DNA of 64,000 bases from assembly GCF_031326225.1 (NCBI RefSeq), contig NZ_CP133720.1, positions 4,154,001 to 4,218,000 on the forward strand. The letters are read 5' to 3'. Source of the stretch: Undibacterium cyanobacteriorum. GTDB lineage: Bacteria; Pseudomonadota; Gammaproteobacteria; Burkholderiales; Burkholderiaceae_D. Below, in pieces: positions 44,417-53,706 of the stretch (the first letter of the stretch is position 1; each line of letters opens with the position of its first letter). The notes under the pieces were generated by a model. The model saw only the letters and a program-made list of their open reading frames with translations. It searched no databases and was not told the DNA's origin. Made by a program: the position numbers and the translations under genes.

Positions 44417-44444
44417 CACTTGTCATGACTTTACATGACAAGTG
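44417..44444. promoter_or_regulatory. Perfect 11-bp inverted repeat, possible operator
   Basis: Arms CACTTGTCATG and CATGACAAGTG with a 6-base spacer, between the end of the Hpt hybrid kinase gene and the start of the membrane protein gene. No T tract follows on the minus strand, which argues against a terminator. A further TGTCAT follows directly. Confidence 0.5.
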
Positions 44445-44504
44445 TCATATCAAAAAAACTGAAAGAAAATCAGCAGATGCGGGTCTAAAAGACAGATCCG
44501 CTAA

Positions 44505-47500
44505 TCATGTGACGCGTGTATCCTGTTCTAACAGCACAATCACTTCATCAAATTCATATTGCGCCAAATGTTGGTCGATGCGGCCTAGGGTTGCTGCTGG
44601 CAGAGCCCGCATAAAAACATGGCGGTGTTCTTCATAAAACTGCGTGCAATCACCACTATAAGAAGCCAAAAGTTCTTTCAATTCTGCCAGACGCGCTACG
44701 ATAGTTTCCGGTTTGATGTCTTCATGCTGATCGCTCGGCGTAATAGAAGTTTGATGTACCGGTAAAAATCGCTGCAGCTCAAGCAGGACTTGATTCAGCG
44801 ATTGATGCAAGCGCTCTGCATGCACATGCACATCTTGCCAATTGTCTTTATCTTGTTTGTACATATGCAACGACAATTCCAATTGCACCGCATCGGCTTG
44901 AACCTGCTTGGCGCCAATGCTGCCGGCAAGCCCTTTCAGCGTATGCACTAACATTAAGGACTTATCGAGTTCTTCCACTTCGATCGCTTGCTTGATCTGA
45001 TGCGCGGTTTGTGTCTGGCCAGAGCCAAAATTGGCAAGTACTTTCAGATACAAATCGCGCTTACCCATCATCTGGCTCAAGCCCTGATTGGTGTCGATAT
45101 GACGCAGGCTGGTGAAGTCCAAGGTCTTTTCACCGGTCACATCGTAAACAGCGCGTTCTTCTTGCACAGAGTGCGTATGATGCGTCACCGCCTTATGTTC
45201 TAACCAACGCGCCAACATCGTAAATAATGCATTCGGTTGCACTGGCTTCGGTAGGAAATCTTGCATGCCTTCGTCCATACAACGCTGCCGTACATCCGCC
45301 ATTGCATGCGCTGTCATCGCAATCACGGGCACATGGTGTAGGCGATCTTGAGCCCGAATTTGGCGGGTCGCTTGATGACCGTCCATACCCGGCATTTCGA
45401 GGTCCATCAAGACCAAGTCATAGGTTTCTGGTGTCGCCGCAGAGAGTTTATCAAGAGCTTCTTGACCTCCACTCGCGACTTCAACTTGAATCCCAACTGT
45501 ATCGAGTAATTCAACCGCAATTTGCTGATTGATTTCATTATCTTCCACCAGTAACACCAGCGTATTCGCGTAGTGATTTTTCGAAGTTGAAATCGTGCGC
45601 CCCATCGCCAACAAATTCGCTTCCGTGCAAACATTACATGGCACCGTGAACTCGAAACATGAGCCAGCCCCATAGGTACTACTGACACTAATCTCACCGC
45701 CTAAAAGTTCGACCAATTGACGTGAGATCGAGAGCCCCAAGCCAGTGCCACCAAACTTACGACTGGTCGAGCTATCTGCTTGGGTGAATGCCGAGAACAA
45801 CTTCTCGATTTGATCTTGCGTCATCCCGATCCCGGTGTCGCTAATCGCAAAGCGCAATAACACGGGTAATCCGGCTTGTTCGGGACCTGGGCTGAGATTT
45901 TCCAAACTTATTTGGACACTACCTCGCTCAGTGAATTTGATCGCATTGTTGACGAGATTCACCAAAATTTGTCCAAGACGCATCGCATCGCCGACAAGAT
46001 ACCGTGGCACATCAGCTGGCAGGTCGATTTCTAAATGTAGTCCCTTTTCATGCGCCTTTTGAATTGTGACGGTTTGCACATGTCCCAATACATCATCGAG
46101 CGAGAACGGACTAAAGTCGACTTCCATCTTGCCGGCTTCAATTTTGGAGAAATCCAAGATGCTATTGACGATGCCGAGTAGTGAGTTACCGGCATCATGT
46201 ATCTTATCGAGATAATCCCGTTGCTTTGCGGTGAGCTCCGTTCTGAGTGTCAAATAGGCGAGTCCGATAATCGCGTTCATGGGCGTGCGAATTTCATGGC
46301 TCATGTTTGCCAAAAACGAGCTCTTCGCTTCGTTGGCTAATTCCGCCATCTCACGCGCATGCAATTCCGCAGCGACTTTTTCCGCTAAAATTTGTTGATG
46401 GCTACGTTGGGCTTCGGCTTGCAAATCCTGATCTAAGGAATCCGCTGCGCGACGAATAGAACGAACCTCATCGGGACGATATTGATTGAAGTCTGGCTTG
46501 TTACCAATGAGGAGCAAACCGGTCAACTGACCGCGATGCGTGAAAGGAACCAACAACGCGCTTTCACCAGCAATCGCTTGCATTGCTTGAGGCAGGCGTC
46601 CCGTCAGCATCCGTGCTAATTCACCACCCAAGGCACTAATTTTTTGCGGAGCCTCTTCTAGATCACCAGCAATCCGATTGCAATAACCTTCATGGCAAGT
46701 GTAGATGACCACCTTAGCACCACCCGTGTAGGCTTTGAGCGCATGCAAGTAATGAGCTGCTAATTCATCTTGCCCTATCATATTGGCCGCATTTGCGACG
46801 GCAATTTGTAAGGCTTCTTCTTGAGCACGCCATTTCGGATACAGCCAAGTGCGCACCAAGCGCTCGGCGATACGCTGCAAAGGCGGAAATAAGGCAATCA
46901 GAACAGCACCACAAGCCACATCAAAACAGAGCGTTTTCCAGCGCGCATCCAGAGTGAATAAAGGCGCAATCACTAGCTGCATTCCTGTCGCACTGAGAGA
47001 TATCCCGATCGCGATCAGGCTGTACACACTGAATCGATTAATCGCAAAACTGAAATCAAACAAGCGATTGCGTAAAAGCGCAAAACCGAGCCCACAGTAG
47101 GCAACAAAAATCACGAAGGAGTTGAAGAACTCAAAATAGACAACTGCCCGCTCTTCGAACATGATTCTGAACAGATTATGGAACATATAAATCGTATATA
47201 TGTTCCCCATGCAGAAACCGATCCATGCCAATCGTTGACGTGTGATGCCGGCACTCGCACGCCACGACAGTATTAAGGCTCCCAAAGACAACAGCACCGA
47301 CGCAATCGCCGAGCAGCGCCGCCACACCAATAAATTAATCTGCTCACGTATTTCGAAAGGCAGCCAACCTATACGCACTAAGATGTAGGCAATGGTATAG
47401 CTCGCAAAGAGCGCGACGTAGACATAGAAGCCATAGCGTACCCAAGCTTTATCCCAGTGACGTCGGCCTTCCGGAAAGATGAGGCAAAAATACGTGAAGT

Positions 47501-48113
47501 AGACGTAACCAACGAAAACTTCGATTGGAAACACATAAACAGCGAGGAAGTCTTGCAATGGTCCGCAAGGCAAGTAAGAAATAAAAGTGTCGGGAACAAT
47601 CGCCAGCATGGCCACTGACAAGATCCGCATTGGCACACTCGCAGCATGTTTCCACGCCAGCATACCAATAATGAAAAGTACAATGTAGCTCGTGGCAAAT
47701 TGTACTAAGCTAATTGCCTGCCAAACCTCAGCTTGTTTGAGCAACTTAGGGACGGGCTGAATCTCAAGATACTCAGGCTGAGGCTTACCAGCAGGATCTT
47801 GGCGGAACAGATAAATACCAATTCTATCGTCGACCGCAAACAAGCGCCCTTCATCGCCAGGATGTTCGAAGACAATCCGGTCGCCTTCTTTGACGCCATA
47901 AGGGAGTAATGGCGAACGAGCGTTGATGCCCTCCACCGGTAAGCGGTAGTCGCGGTCGGCACTGGCCAAAACTAAGCCAAGCTCACCAGCAACCCCAGGG
48001 CCCGCCGCACGTTGCCAATGCAGGCTGCCCCAAATATTCAAGCTACCAAAGAACAGCACGAGGCTGAACATGAGGATGCGAAATTGTTGGTTCGATAGCG
48101 AGGGTATTTTCAT
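44505..48113 (-). CDS. Membrane hybrid histidine kinase with REC and Hpt domains
   Basis: 1202 residues. An N-terminal helix, then a periplasmic stretch with a PDZ-like text (INARSPLLPYGVKEGDRIVF, about 63-82), then about seven to ten membrane helices (about 130-405), a GAF domain (about 430-575), HisKA with ANMSHEIRTPMNAI (His about 609), HATPase with LVNLVNNAIKF and GGTGLGLSISRQL, REC with Asp in VLMDLEMPGMDGH (about 902) and Hpt with MLVHTLKGLAGSIGA (His about 1056). All phosphorelay parts up to Hpt are in one chain (BarA-like), so an unlinked response regulator must be the end point. Confidence 0.93.
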   Translation of the reverse strand: MKIPSLSNQQFRILMFSLVLFFGSLNIWGSLHWQRAAGPGVAGELGLVLASADRDYRLPVEGINARSPLLPYGVKEGDRIVFEHPGDEGRLFAVDDRIGIYLFRQDPAGKPQPEYLEIQPVPKLLKQAEVWQAISLVQFATSYIVLFIIGMLAWKHAASVPMRILSVAMLAIVPDTFISYLPCGPLQDFLAVYVFPIEVFVGYVYFTYFCLIFPEGRRHWDKAWVRYGFYVYVALFASYTIAYILVRIGWLPFEIREQINLLVWRRCSAIASVLLSLGALILSWRASAGITRQRLAWIGFCMGNIYTIYMFHNLFRIMFEERAVVYFEFFNSFVIFVAYCGLGFALLRNRLFDFSFAINRFSVYSLIAIGISLSATGMQLVIAPLFTLDARWKTLCFDVACGAVLIALFPPLQRIAERLVRTWLYPKWRAQEEALQIAVANAANMIGQDELAAHYLHALKAYTGGAKVVIYTCHEGYCNRIAGDLEEAPQKISALGGELARMLTGRLPQAMQAIAGESALLVPFTHRGQLTGLLLIGNKPDFNQYRPDEVRSIRRAADSLDQDLQAEAQRSHQQILAEKVAAELHAREMAELANEAKSSFLANMSHEIRTPMNAIIGLAYLTLRTELTAKQRDYLDKIHDAGNSLLGIVNSILDFSKIEAGKMEVDFSPFSLDDVLGHVQTVTIQKAHEKGLHLEIDLPADVPRYLVGDAMRLGQILVNLVNNAIKFTERGSVQISLENLSPGPEQAGLPVLLRFAISDTGIGMTQDQIEKLFSAFTQADSSTSRKFGGTGLGLSISRQLVELLGGEISVSSTYGAGSCFEFTVPCNVCTEANLLAMGRTISTSKNHYANTLVLLVEDNEINQQIAVELLDTVGIQVEVASGGQEALDKLSAATPETYDLVLMDLEMPGMDGHQATRQIRAQDRLHHVPVIAMTAHAMADVRQRCMDEGMQDFLPKPVQPNALFTMLARWLEHKAVTHHTHSVQEERAVYDVTGEKTLDFTSLRHIDTNQGLSQMMGKRDLYLKVLANFGSGQTQTAHQIKQAIEVEELDKSLMLVHTLKGLAGSIGAKQVQADAVQLELSLHMYKQDKDNWQDVHVHAERLHQSLNQVLLELQRFLPVHQTSITPSDQHEDIKPETIVARLAELKELLASYSGDCTQFYEEHRHVFMRALPAATLGRIDQHLAQYEFDEVIVLLEQDTRVT

Positions 48114-48435
48114 GCCGTCTTAGCGTCAGAGAAATAAGGTTCGTGACACCGATGGATACCCGCCTTCTTGGTCGACGAGGTGCCCTTGGTCTGAACACGT
48201 TTCCTGCATGACTAGAATTGATCGACATTCAAGCTTCTTTGAATATCATTCACTCTAGCTAAAACGTTTATTTTAATTGCTCGCCTTTGTTTTCTTTGTA
48301 TCCCTCCGGAAAAATTGTCAAAAATCACTTTCCGGTTGGCGTTAGATTGCTTTTTTAACTATTTTCTGTGCCGCCCACACAACGCCCTATCTCCATTTCG
48401 AGAAATCGCGTTGCAAGATCGTCGGGAGTCCTCAT
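48114..48435. other. Intergenic region upstream of the Hpt hybrid kinase
   Basis: 322 bp with no gene. A TTGACA on the minus strand (48316-48321) is a possible -35 box, but no good -10 lies at the right distance. Otherwise AT-rich in the middle with nothing recognisable. Confidence 0.35.
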
Positions 48436-48840
48436 TCATCGGCCATAGCCTAAATCACTAATTTCTTTGATCCGCCCTTCTTCTATCACCACGCGTTGCA
48501 TAAATTGATTCGGACCAAAGTTATAAATCCATTCCTCGATGGTGGTCTCAATTTCACGCTCAACTTCCACCACTTGGTTCGGCAAATTTTGAGGGTAGAC
48601 TCCCGGCAAAGGCCGCTGTTTGACACGCACCGTACGACGCTCGATACGGGAACTTGCACTGGCCGGAGCGCCACATCGTTGTGACAGCTCTAACTTATGC
48701 ATACCGACTTCAATAACATATGAATTACATCGAAAACTACCGGCATATGCTGGAGAAGCGCTCATCCAAAGTCCGCACATAGCACTGCAGAGAACGACAA
48801 AGCGAGTGGAAAGGAGTTTATTCAAAGTCATGATCATCAT
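48436..48840 (-). CDS. DUF2845 exported protein
   Basis: 134 residues or fewer (start may be the ATG four codons in). Signal peptide (FVVLCSAMCGLWMSASPAYA) and then the DUF2845 pattern: FRCNSYVIEVGMHKLELSQRCGAP with two cysteines likely bonded, and EEWIYNFGPNQFMQRVVIEEGRI at the C-terminus. Small periplasmic protein of unknown role, common in gamma- and betaproteobacteria. Followed on the same strand by the permease gene's upstream region only, so probably monocistronic. Confidence 0.85.
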   Translation of the reverse strand: MMIMTLNKLLSTRFVVLCSAMCGLWMSASPAYAGSFRCNSYVIEVGMHKLELSQRCGAPASASSRIERRTVRVKQRPLPGVYPQNLPNQVVEVEREIETTIEEWIYNFGPNQFMQRVVIEEGRIKEISDLGYGR

Positions 48841-48893
48841 TTGAGAAAGTCATTATCTCTTCGCAACGAGCGCTACCTCGAATTGGTTGACCA

Positions 48894-50279
48894 TCAATCG
48901 GCACGGCGATACCAAATCCAATAAATCAGACTGAGCAATAAAAGAAATGGCACACCGGTAGCCAAGCTCAAGTAAAACTCTTGCGTCCATAAAGTGGTCA
49001 ACATCAGAGCCAACATCAAACCAGCCCCGAGCAAACTCGAGTACGGGAAACCCCACATCTTAAAAGCCAGCGCGGGGGCATTAATCCGTGCACGATAACG
49101 ACGAAAACACCAATGCGTCACAAAGATCATGAACCAAGCAAACATGGCTCCAAACATGGAGATCGCCATCATGTACACAAATGACGATTGCGGATACAAG
49201 ACGCTGACCAAGGCGGCTAAAGCAATCCCGCCGCAAGATGCAAACAAGGCCAGCATCGGCACTCCCTGCGCGTTCAATTTGCCTAACAGCGGCGAGGCGA
49301 ATCCACCGCGCGACAAGCTAAACAACATCCGTGTTGCTGAATAGAGTTGACTATTCATGGCCGATAGCGCGGCGATCAAAATCACAAAATTCATAATGCC
49401 CGCCGCGCCCGGAATTGCCGCCGCTTCCATCGCACTCACAAAGGGACTCTTACCCTGCCCAGCTTGGTTCCAAGGCAGAATCGCCAAAACTAAAATCAAG
49501 GTCAGCCCATAAAACAAAATCAGACGTACCAAAGCCGAACGAAAGGCACCGGTAATCGCGGCCTGTGGATCTTGTGCCTCGCCTGCCGCGACTGCAATCA
49601 TTTCTATGCTGAGATAACTGAACAAGGCGACGATAACAGCAAGCCACATACCGCTCCAGCCTTTGGGGAAGAAGCCACCAAATTGCACATAATTATGAAA
49701 GCCGATTGCGCCATTGACCGGCGCGTTCCACAACATCCAAGCACCGGTAGCGATGAAGACGACAATCGCGAATACTTTGATACTCGAGAAAAAATACTCC
49801 AAACTACCAAACAAATGCACGCTCACTGCATTAACAAGAATCAGCAAGGCCGAGAACAAGGAAATCCACCACCATGCTGGCGTTCCAGGGAACCAATACT
49901 GCATATACAGCGCGATGGCAGTGACCTCGGTCCCGATCACCAGCACATTGGCGGCCCAATAGGCATAGCGCACTAAGAAGCCTGCTAAGGGACTGACGTA
50001 ATGCTCAGCAAAGGCACCGAAGGAGCCTGAAGTAGGATGCGCCACCGTCATCTCAGCCAAACAGCCAACCAAAAGCAAAGCGATAACGGCACCTATTGCG
50101 TAACTGATCAACACGCTTGGTCCTGCAAAACTGATCGCAAAGCCACTACCCAAAAACAAACCCGTACCTATCGCACCACCAATCGCTAGCATCGTCATTT
50201 GTCTTTGACTCAAGCTGCGCTGCAGGCCTTGCTCACGTGCTTGAATTTGTTCGAAGTCTTTGATCGAAGGCTTGGTCAT
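48894..50279 (-). CDS. APC-family amino acid permease
   Basis: 461 residues with twelve predicted membrane helices. The substrate-binding helix-1 motif MLAIGGAIGTGLFLGSG and FPKGWSGMWLAVIVALFSYL followed by IEMIAVAAGEAQDP are typical of the amino acid transporter branch (GabP, AroP, CycA, ProY). It imports an amino acid with protons; the exact substrate is open. AAGGACC stands just before the ATG. No catabolic gene is adjacent. Confidence 0.92.
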   Translation of the reverse strand: MTKPSIKDFEQIQAREQGLQRSLSQRQMTMLAIGGAIGTGLFLGSGFAISFAGPSVLISYAIGAVIALLLVGCLAEMTVAHPTSGSFGAFAEHYVSPLAGFLVRYAYWAANVLVIGTEVTAIALYMQYWFPGTPAWWWISLFSALLILVNAVSVHLFGSLEYFFSSIKVFAIVVFIATGAWMLWNAPVNGAIGFHNYVQFGGFFPKGWSGMWLAVIVALFSYLSIEMIAVAAGEAQDPQAAITGAFRSALVRLILFYGLTLILVLAILPWNQAGQGKSPFVSAMEAAAIPGAAGIMNFVILIAALSAMNSQLYSATRMLFSLSRGGFASPLLGKLNAQGVPMLALFASCGGIALAALVSVLYPQSSFVYMMAISMFGAMFAWFMIFVTHWCFRRYRARINAPALAFKMWGFPYSSLLGAGLMLALMLTTLWTQEFYLSLATGVPFLLLLSLIYWIWYRRAD

Positions 50280-50385
50280 ACAGGTCCTTGTTTTAACTAG
50301 ACGAATCTTTATGCGCTGCTAGACAAATCTCACAAAATAGGTCAGAGCAGCATCTCTCGAAGCAACGCAAGTCTAATTCTGAGCC

Positions 50386-50409
50386 AAAAAAAACGCCAGA
50401 CCTCTGGCG
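50386..50409 (-). terminator. Intrinsic terminator after the esterase-like lipoprotein gene
   Basis: On the minus strand a perfect CGCCAG-AGGT-CTGGCG hairpin is followed by eight T residues. It lies 155 bp after the stop at 50564. Confidence 0.85.
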
Positions 50410-50563
50410 AGACCTGGCGGTGAAGTAAGGGAATCACACAACAATGAACTGCGTCTTAGGATTCAAAACAACAGTTCGTGGACAACTCAGAACAAATAAG
50501 ACCTACAAAGAACTAAGAACCAAGAAAATAGAACAAACAAGGAAGCAATAAGACTATCCGTGA

Positions 50564-52624
50564 TTAAGGCACCATCAAGTCACTCAATTTCTTGGCGAAT
50601 TTAATGATCCACAAACGGTTTGGACGTTCAAGATCTGAACCGCGCGCAACTCTTGCCGTGTTACCGAGGCTACATCCGCTCGCATTTGCTGTCGTTTGTA
50701 TCGCGCCATTAGCGTCGACTGTGCACTTGGTGATATCAGCACCGTCGATCACACTACCATTCGCGCTTTGTACGATAGATTTCAAACCGAAATCATCATC
50801 ATTCACCAAGGCCAAAGTGTAATCGTCGACAAGCGCAAGACCTTCTGCTTTTTCTGCCATCCACGCAGCGGCGTTCAAATCAAATAACACAGTTTTCTTT
50901 AGAGGAATCACATTTGCATAGTTCGCGGCATTCACTGCCACGCCACTCATACTGCTCTTCTCTAAATCCGTACCTAAAGCCGCAATGTCCGTCGCATCAG
51001 CTGGAATTTGTACCAGCATCAGACGATTGAATACTTTGCCATCAACACCGGCTCCTTGTTCGATCACGATGAATTTACCATTACCGAGCGACACCACATC
51101 ACCCAGTTTGGCATTGCCGGTTTTACCACTAGCGTACATACGGCTATCGATGGGATAAGCGTATAACTTTGATTTTTCAGTGTTCGGATCAAACTCCACC
51201 CAACGCGTGAATTTAGCGTAATCCTTGATGCTTTCGCTGGTCGCGGCGTTCGCTCCTGGCACAAGATAACTTGCTTTACCATCATCAAGCGGGCTTTGAA
51301 TAAAGCCATGCAATTTTCCGCTGGCAACTTCAAGCGACAAACCTTCCATACCGCGATTGGCACGACGTTTAGCCAATACAGCAGGCAAATCAGCGGCACC
51401 ACTACCCGGCTGATACTTCTTCAAAATAACGCCCGTGTTGATATCGATCTTCAAGATGAATGGTCCATATTCATCCGATACCCACAGCACATTGCGGGCT
51501 TTGTCGAACACCACCGATTCCGTATCGAGACCATAGTCACTAAAAAGAGCTTTAGAGCTAGTTTCGTAGCGCGCAGCGTCGGTTAAAGGAACTTCGCCAG
51601 ACGCGCCGACTTTGCCACTCGCAATTGACAAACCACTGGCAGGAATGCTGCTGGAAAATTTAATCGGCATGCTTGATTTCAATACAGCACCTTGCTTACC
51701 GACGCTAATGATACCGATAGATGGAACGAAGCTCGGCGCAGGAAAGAATTTCCCATCACTGGTTCCACTCGCACCCGGCGTTACACTGCTATTCGGCACT
51801 TTCGGACCATCACCATTGGGGCCGCGATCCGTAATGCCGTAGAACTCCAATGAACCATCCGCCGCCACACCTTTAAAACTCAAGCCTGAGCCATAAGAAG
51901 GTAAGAATCCATTAGGAAAATCTTTCTTGATCGCTTCGACACTACCTTCATAAGGAATGTAAAAAGACGGCGCGGCTTGAATTTGATAACGTGTAATGCT
52001 CGCCGCTACCGAGCCTAGGGCATTGGTCTGCGAGACAGATTCAATAAAGGGAGTACCGATCTGCGACGCCAAGGTATTCTCAAAGTGCTCTTTCGCCAAA
52101 GCGCGTCGATCACTATCGACCGTTCTTGTTTGGTAAGCTGCAGGCAAGCGCGCTTGCACTGCACTCATAGCCAGATTGAAGTTAGAGCTAGCGGCCGAAA
52201 AATCCATGCTTTGTGCAGCTAACGCAGTCTTCACACTACTTTCGATTTGAATACCGTTCGAAGGATCATTATCTTGGTCGAGTAACTGCAAGAACATCAG
52301 ACGATTGATGACGGCATCATCACGATGATTGCTACTGCTGGCGAGCTGCAAAGGGCTCAAGACGCTTGCGCATCCTGCACTACCTAGGTTGATTCCGCCA
52401 ACCGCGAAATTCACTGTATCTCCAGTGTTGCAGACAAATCCGCCAATATTGGAAGTACTGCCCTTGATGCCATTTGCGTTGTAGTCCAAACCTTCTACGG
52501 CAGAGTCTAAAAAAACGCCGAGCACAGGTTGAGCTTTAGGGGTAGACGTATCACTCGAGCCACAGCCCGTCAGAGCAGCGACTGCACTAGCGATTGCGAT
52601 TCCAGAAAATAAAGTGTTCTTCAT
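50564..52624 (-). CDS. Esterase-like-activity-of-phytase domain lipoprotein
   Basis: 686 residues. Lipoprotein signal with lipobox LTGC (Cys about 21), so membrane-anchored. The C-terminal two thirds (about 215-680) match the phytase-type esterase-like domain: GSGLSFKGVAADGSLEFYGITDRGPNGDGP, TESVVFDKARNVLWVSDEYGPF and RGMEGLSLEVASGKLHGF, a propeller with conserved DRGP, DEYGP and EGL motifs. It may release phosphate or act as an esterase outside the inner membrane. The N-terminal region (about 25-200) is extra and resembles calcium-rich surface proteins (LLDQDNDPSNG). Terminated at 50386-50409. Confidence 0.85.
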   Translation of the reverse strand: MKNTLFSGIAIASAVAALTGCGSSDTSTPKAQPVLGVFLDSAVEGLDYNANGIKGSTSNIGGFVCNTGDTVNFAVGGINLGSAGCASVLSPLQLASSSNHRDDAVINRLMFLQLLDQDNDPSNGIQIESSVKTALAAQSMDFSAASSNFNLAMSAVQARLPAAYQTRTVDSDRRALAKEHFENTLASQIGTPFIESVSQTNALGSVAASITRYQIQAAPSFYIPYEGSVEAIKKDFPNGFLPSYGSGLSFKGVAADGSLEFYGITDRGPNGDGPKVPNSSVTPGASGTSDGKFFPAPSFVPSIGIISVGKQGAVLKSSMPIKFSSSIPASGLSIASGKVGASGEVPLTDAARYETSSKALFSDYGLDTESVVFDKARNVLWVSDEYGPFILKIDINTGVILKKYQPGSGAADLPAVLAKRRANRGMEGLSLEVASGKLHGFIQSPLDDGKASYLVPGANAATSESIKDYAKFTRWVEFDPNTEKSKLYAYPIDSRMYASGKTGNAKLGDVVSLGNGKFIVIEQGAGVDGKVFNRLMLVQIPADATDIAALGTDLEKSSMSGVAVNAANYANVIPLKKTVLFDLNAAAWMAEKAEGLALVDDYTLALVNDDDFGLKSIVQSANGSVIDGADITKCTVDANGAIQTTANASGCSLGNTARVARGSDLERPNRLWIIKFAKKLSDLMVP

Positions 52625-52754
52625 GATCTCAAGACAGCGAGTTTAAAAGCCGTCAATGTAGCCATGCAAAATGACAGCTTGATGACCACAAGCCAAGATC
52701 AAGAAATTATGCTACCTTGCTATAAAGTGTAATCATCCAGCCGGAAAAATCGAC

Positions 52755-53060
52755 ATGAACACAAGCTGCCCTCATTGTCAGCAAGCACTCAGTAGAAAAG
52801 ACTTATTCATGCGAGCAAAAATTGTTTGCTCGCATTGTCAACAACTGTCTTGCTATGGAAATTTCTGGCAATGGCTCGCTGCAGCTGTGAGCGCGCTGGC
52901 AATCACACTGATAAGCCTTGTTGGGCTTCAGCAGTTTGGCGGCATTTGGGTATTGATGCTGTCAGTGACTCTTGGACTCTGTGCGCTTGGTGTGGCCATG
53001 ATCTTCTTCCTCAGGCCCGTGCCATATAAAGCCGCTTCTTGGCTAAACAAGGTCAAGTAG
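52755..53060 (+). CDS. Small zinc-ribbon membrane protein
   Basis: 101 residues. Two CxxC knuckles at the N-terminus (CPHCQQAL and CSHCQQL) form a zinc ribbon, followed by two membrane helices (FWQWLAAAVSALAITLISLVG region and WVLMLSVTLGLCALGVAMIFF) and a basic tail. Function unknown; similar small proteins are found near many transporters. Convergent with the PH-domain gene. Confidence 0.75.
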   Translation: MNTSCPHCQQALSRKDLFMRAKIVCSHCQQLSCYGNFWQWLAAAVSALAITLISLVGLQQFGGIWVLMLSVTLGLCALGVAMIFFLRPVPYKAASWLNKVK

Positions 53061-53091
53061 AGCGAAGCTGGCGAAGCTAAAAAGCGATCGC

Positions 53092-53613
53092 TTATTCGGA
53101 TTTCATTCTTTCACAAATCGTATCAAGGCGCTGCAAGATCTCACGCAAGAGCACGGTATTTTGATCGACATTCGTTGGCTGCCCATGTGCATGCTTCAAA
53201 CGCTCACGTCGTTCCAAAATCTGCTGACGAAATTCATGTGCATCGATCAATCCCACTAAACGCATATCGTGCGCTTGACCCGCACTTTGACCTGCGGTCT
53301 CGAAGCGCAAGATACTCAAGTTAAACATCTTCAACAGCGGGCCTTCGACAAAAGTCACGTCTTGAATATTTTCCAGTGGGATGGTCTTTTCAACTTGAAA
53401 CAAAATTCCCTTGCGGAAGCGCAGCGAATTCTCACTCAATTCACATTCGAGCTTATCGAAATAATGACGCGCCCACCATTGGCCGACGCCGCATAACCAA
53501 ATGATGGCAAAGGGAATGCCAATCACGGTGATGGCGAAGATTGCTGCACCATAGGCGACCAGATAAGGACGAATCAGAGGATTGAAACTCGCTTTTATAT
53601 TCGTAGAGCTCAT
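53092..53613 (-). CDS. Bacterial PH-domain (bPH2/DUF304) membrane protein
   Basis: About 173 residues. Two helices form a membrane hairpin at the start (RPYLVAYGAAIFAITVIGIPFAIIWL), then the bPH2 beta domain: YFDKLECELSENSLRFRKGI, FQVEKTIPLENIQDVTFVEGPLL and LSILRFETAG. The PLENIQDV text is the mark of this family. A coiled C-terminus follows. The start is placed at ATG 53613; the frame continues to 53685 across a terminator hairpin and is unlikely to be translated. It lies downstream of the alpha-2-macroglobulin gene on the same strand. Confidence 0.88.
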   Translation of the reverse strand: MSSTNIKASFNPLIRPYLVAYGAAIFAITVIGIPFAIIWLCGVGQWWARHYFDKLECELSENSLRFRKGILFQVEKTIPLENIQDVTFVEGPLLKMFNLSILRFETAGQSAGQAHDMRLVGLIDAHEFRQQILERRERLKHAHGQPTNVDQNTVLLREILQRLDTICERMKSE

Positions 53614-53640
53614 AGGATGTGAAGTGAGGGGAAAATCATC

Positions 53641-53676
53641 AAAAACGAAGCAGACCGAAAATCGATTTCGATCTGC
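53641..53676 (-). terminator. Intrinsic terminator after the alpha-2-macroglobulin gene
   Basis: Hairpin with arms GCAGA-x-CGAAA and TTTCG-x-TCTGC around ATCGA, with a T-rich tract (CGTTTTTG) on the minus strand. It lies 31-66 bp after the stop and ahead of the PH-domain gene. Confidence 0.65.
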
Positions 53677-53706
53677 TCCACGCACACAGTTAATTTTTAC
53701 CGCAGC

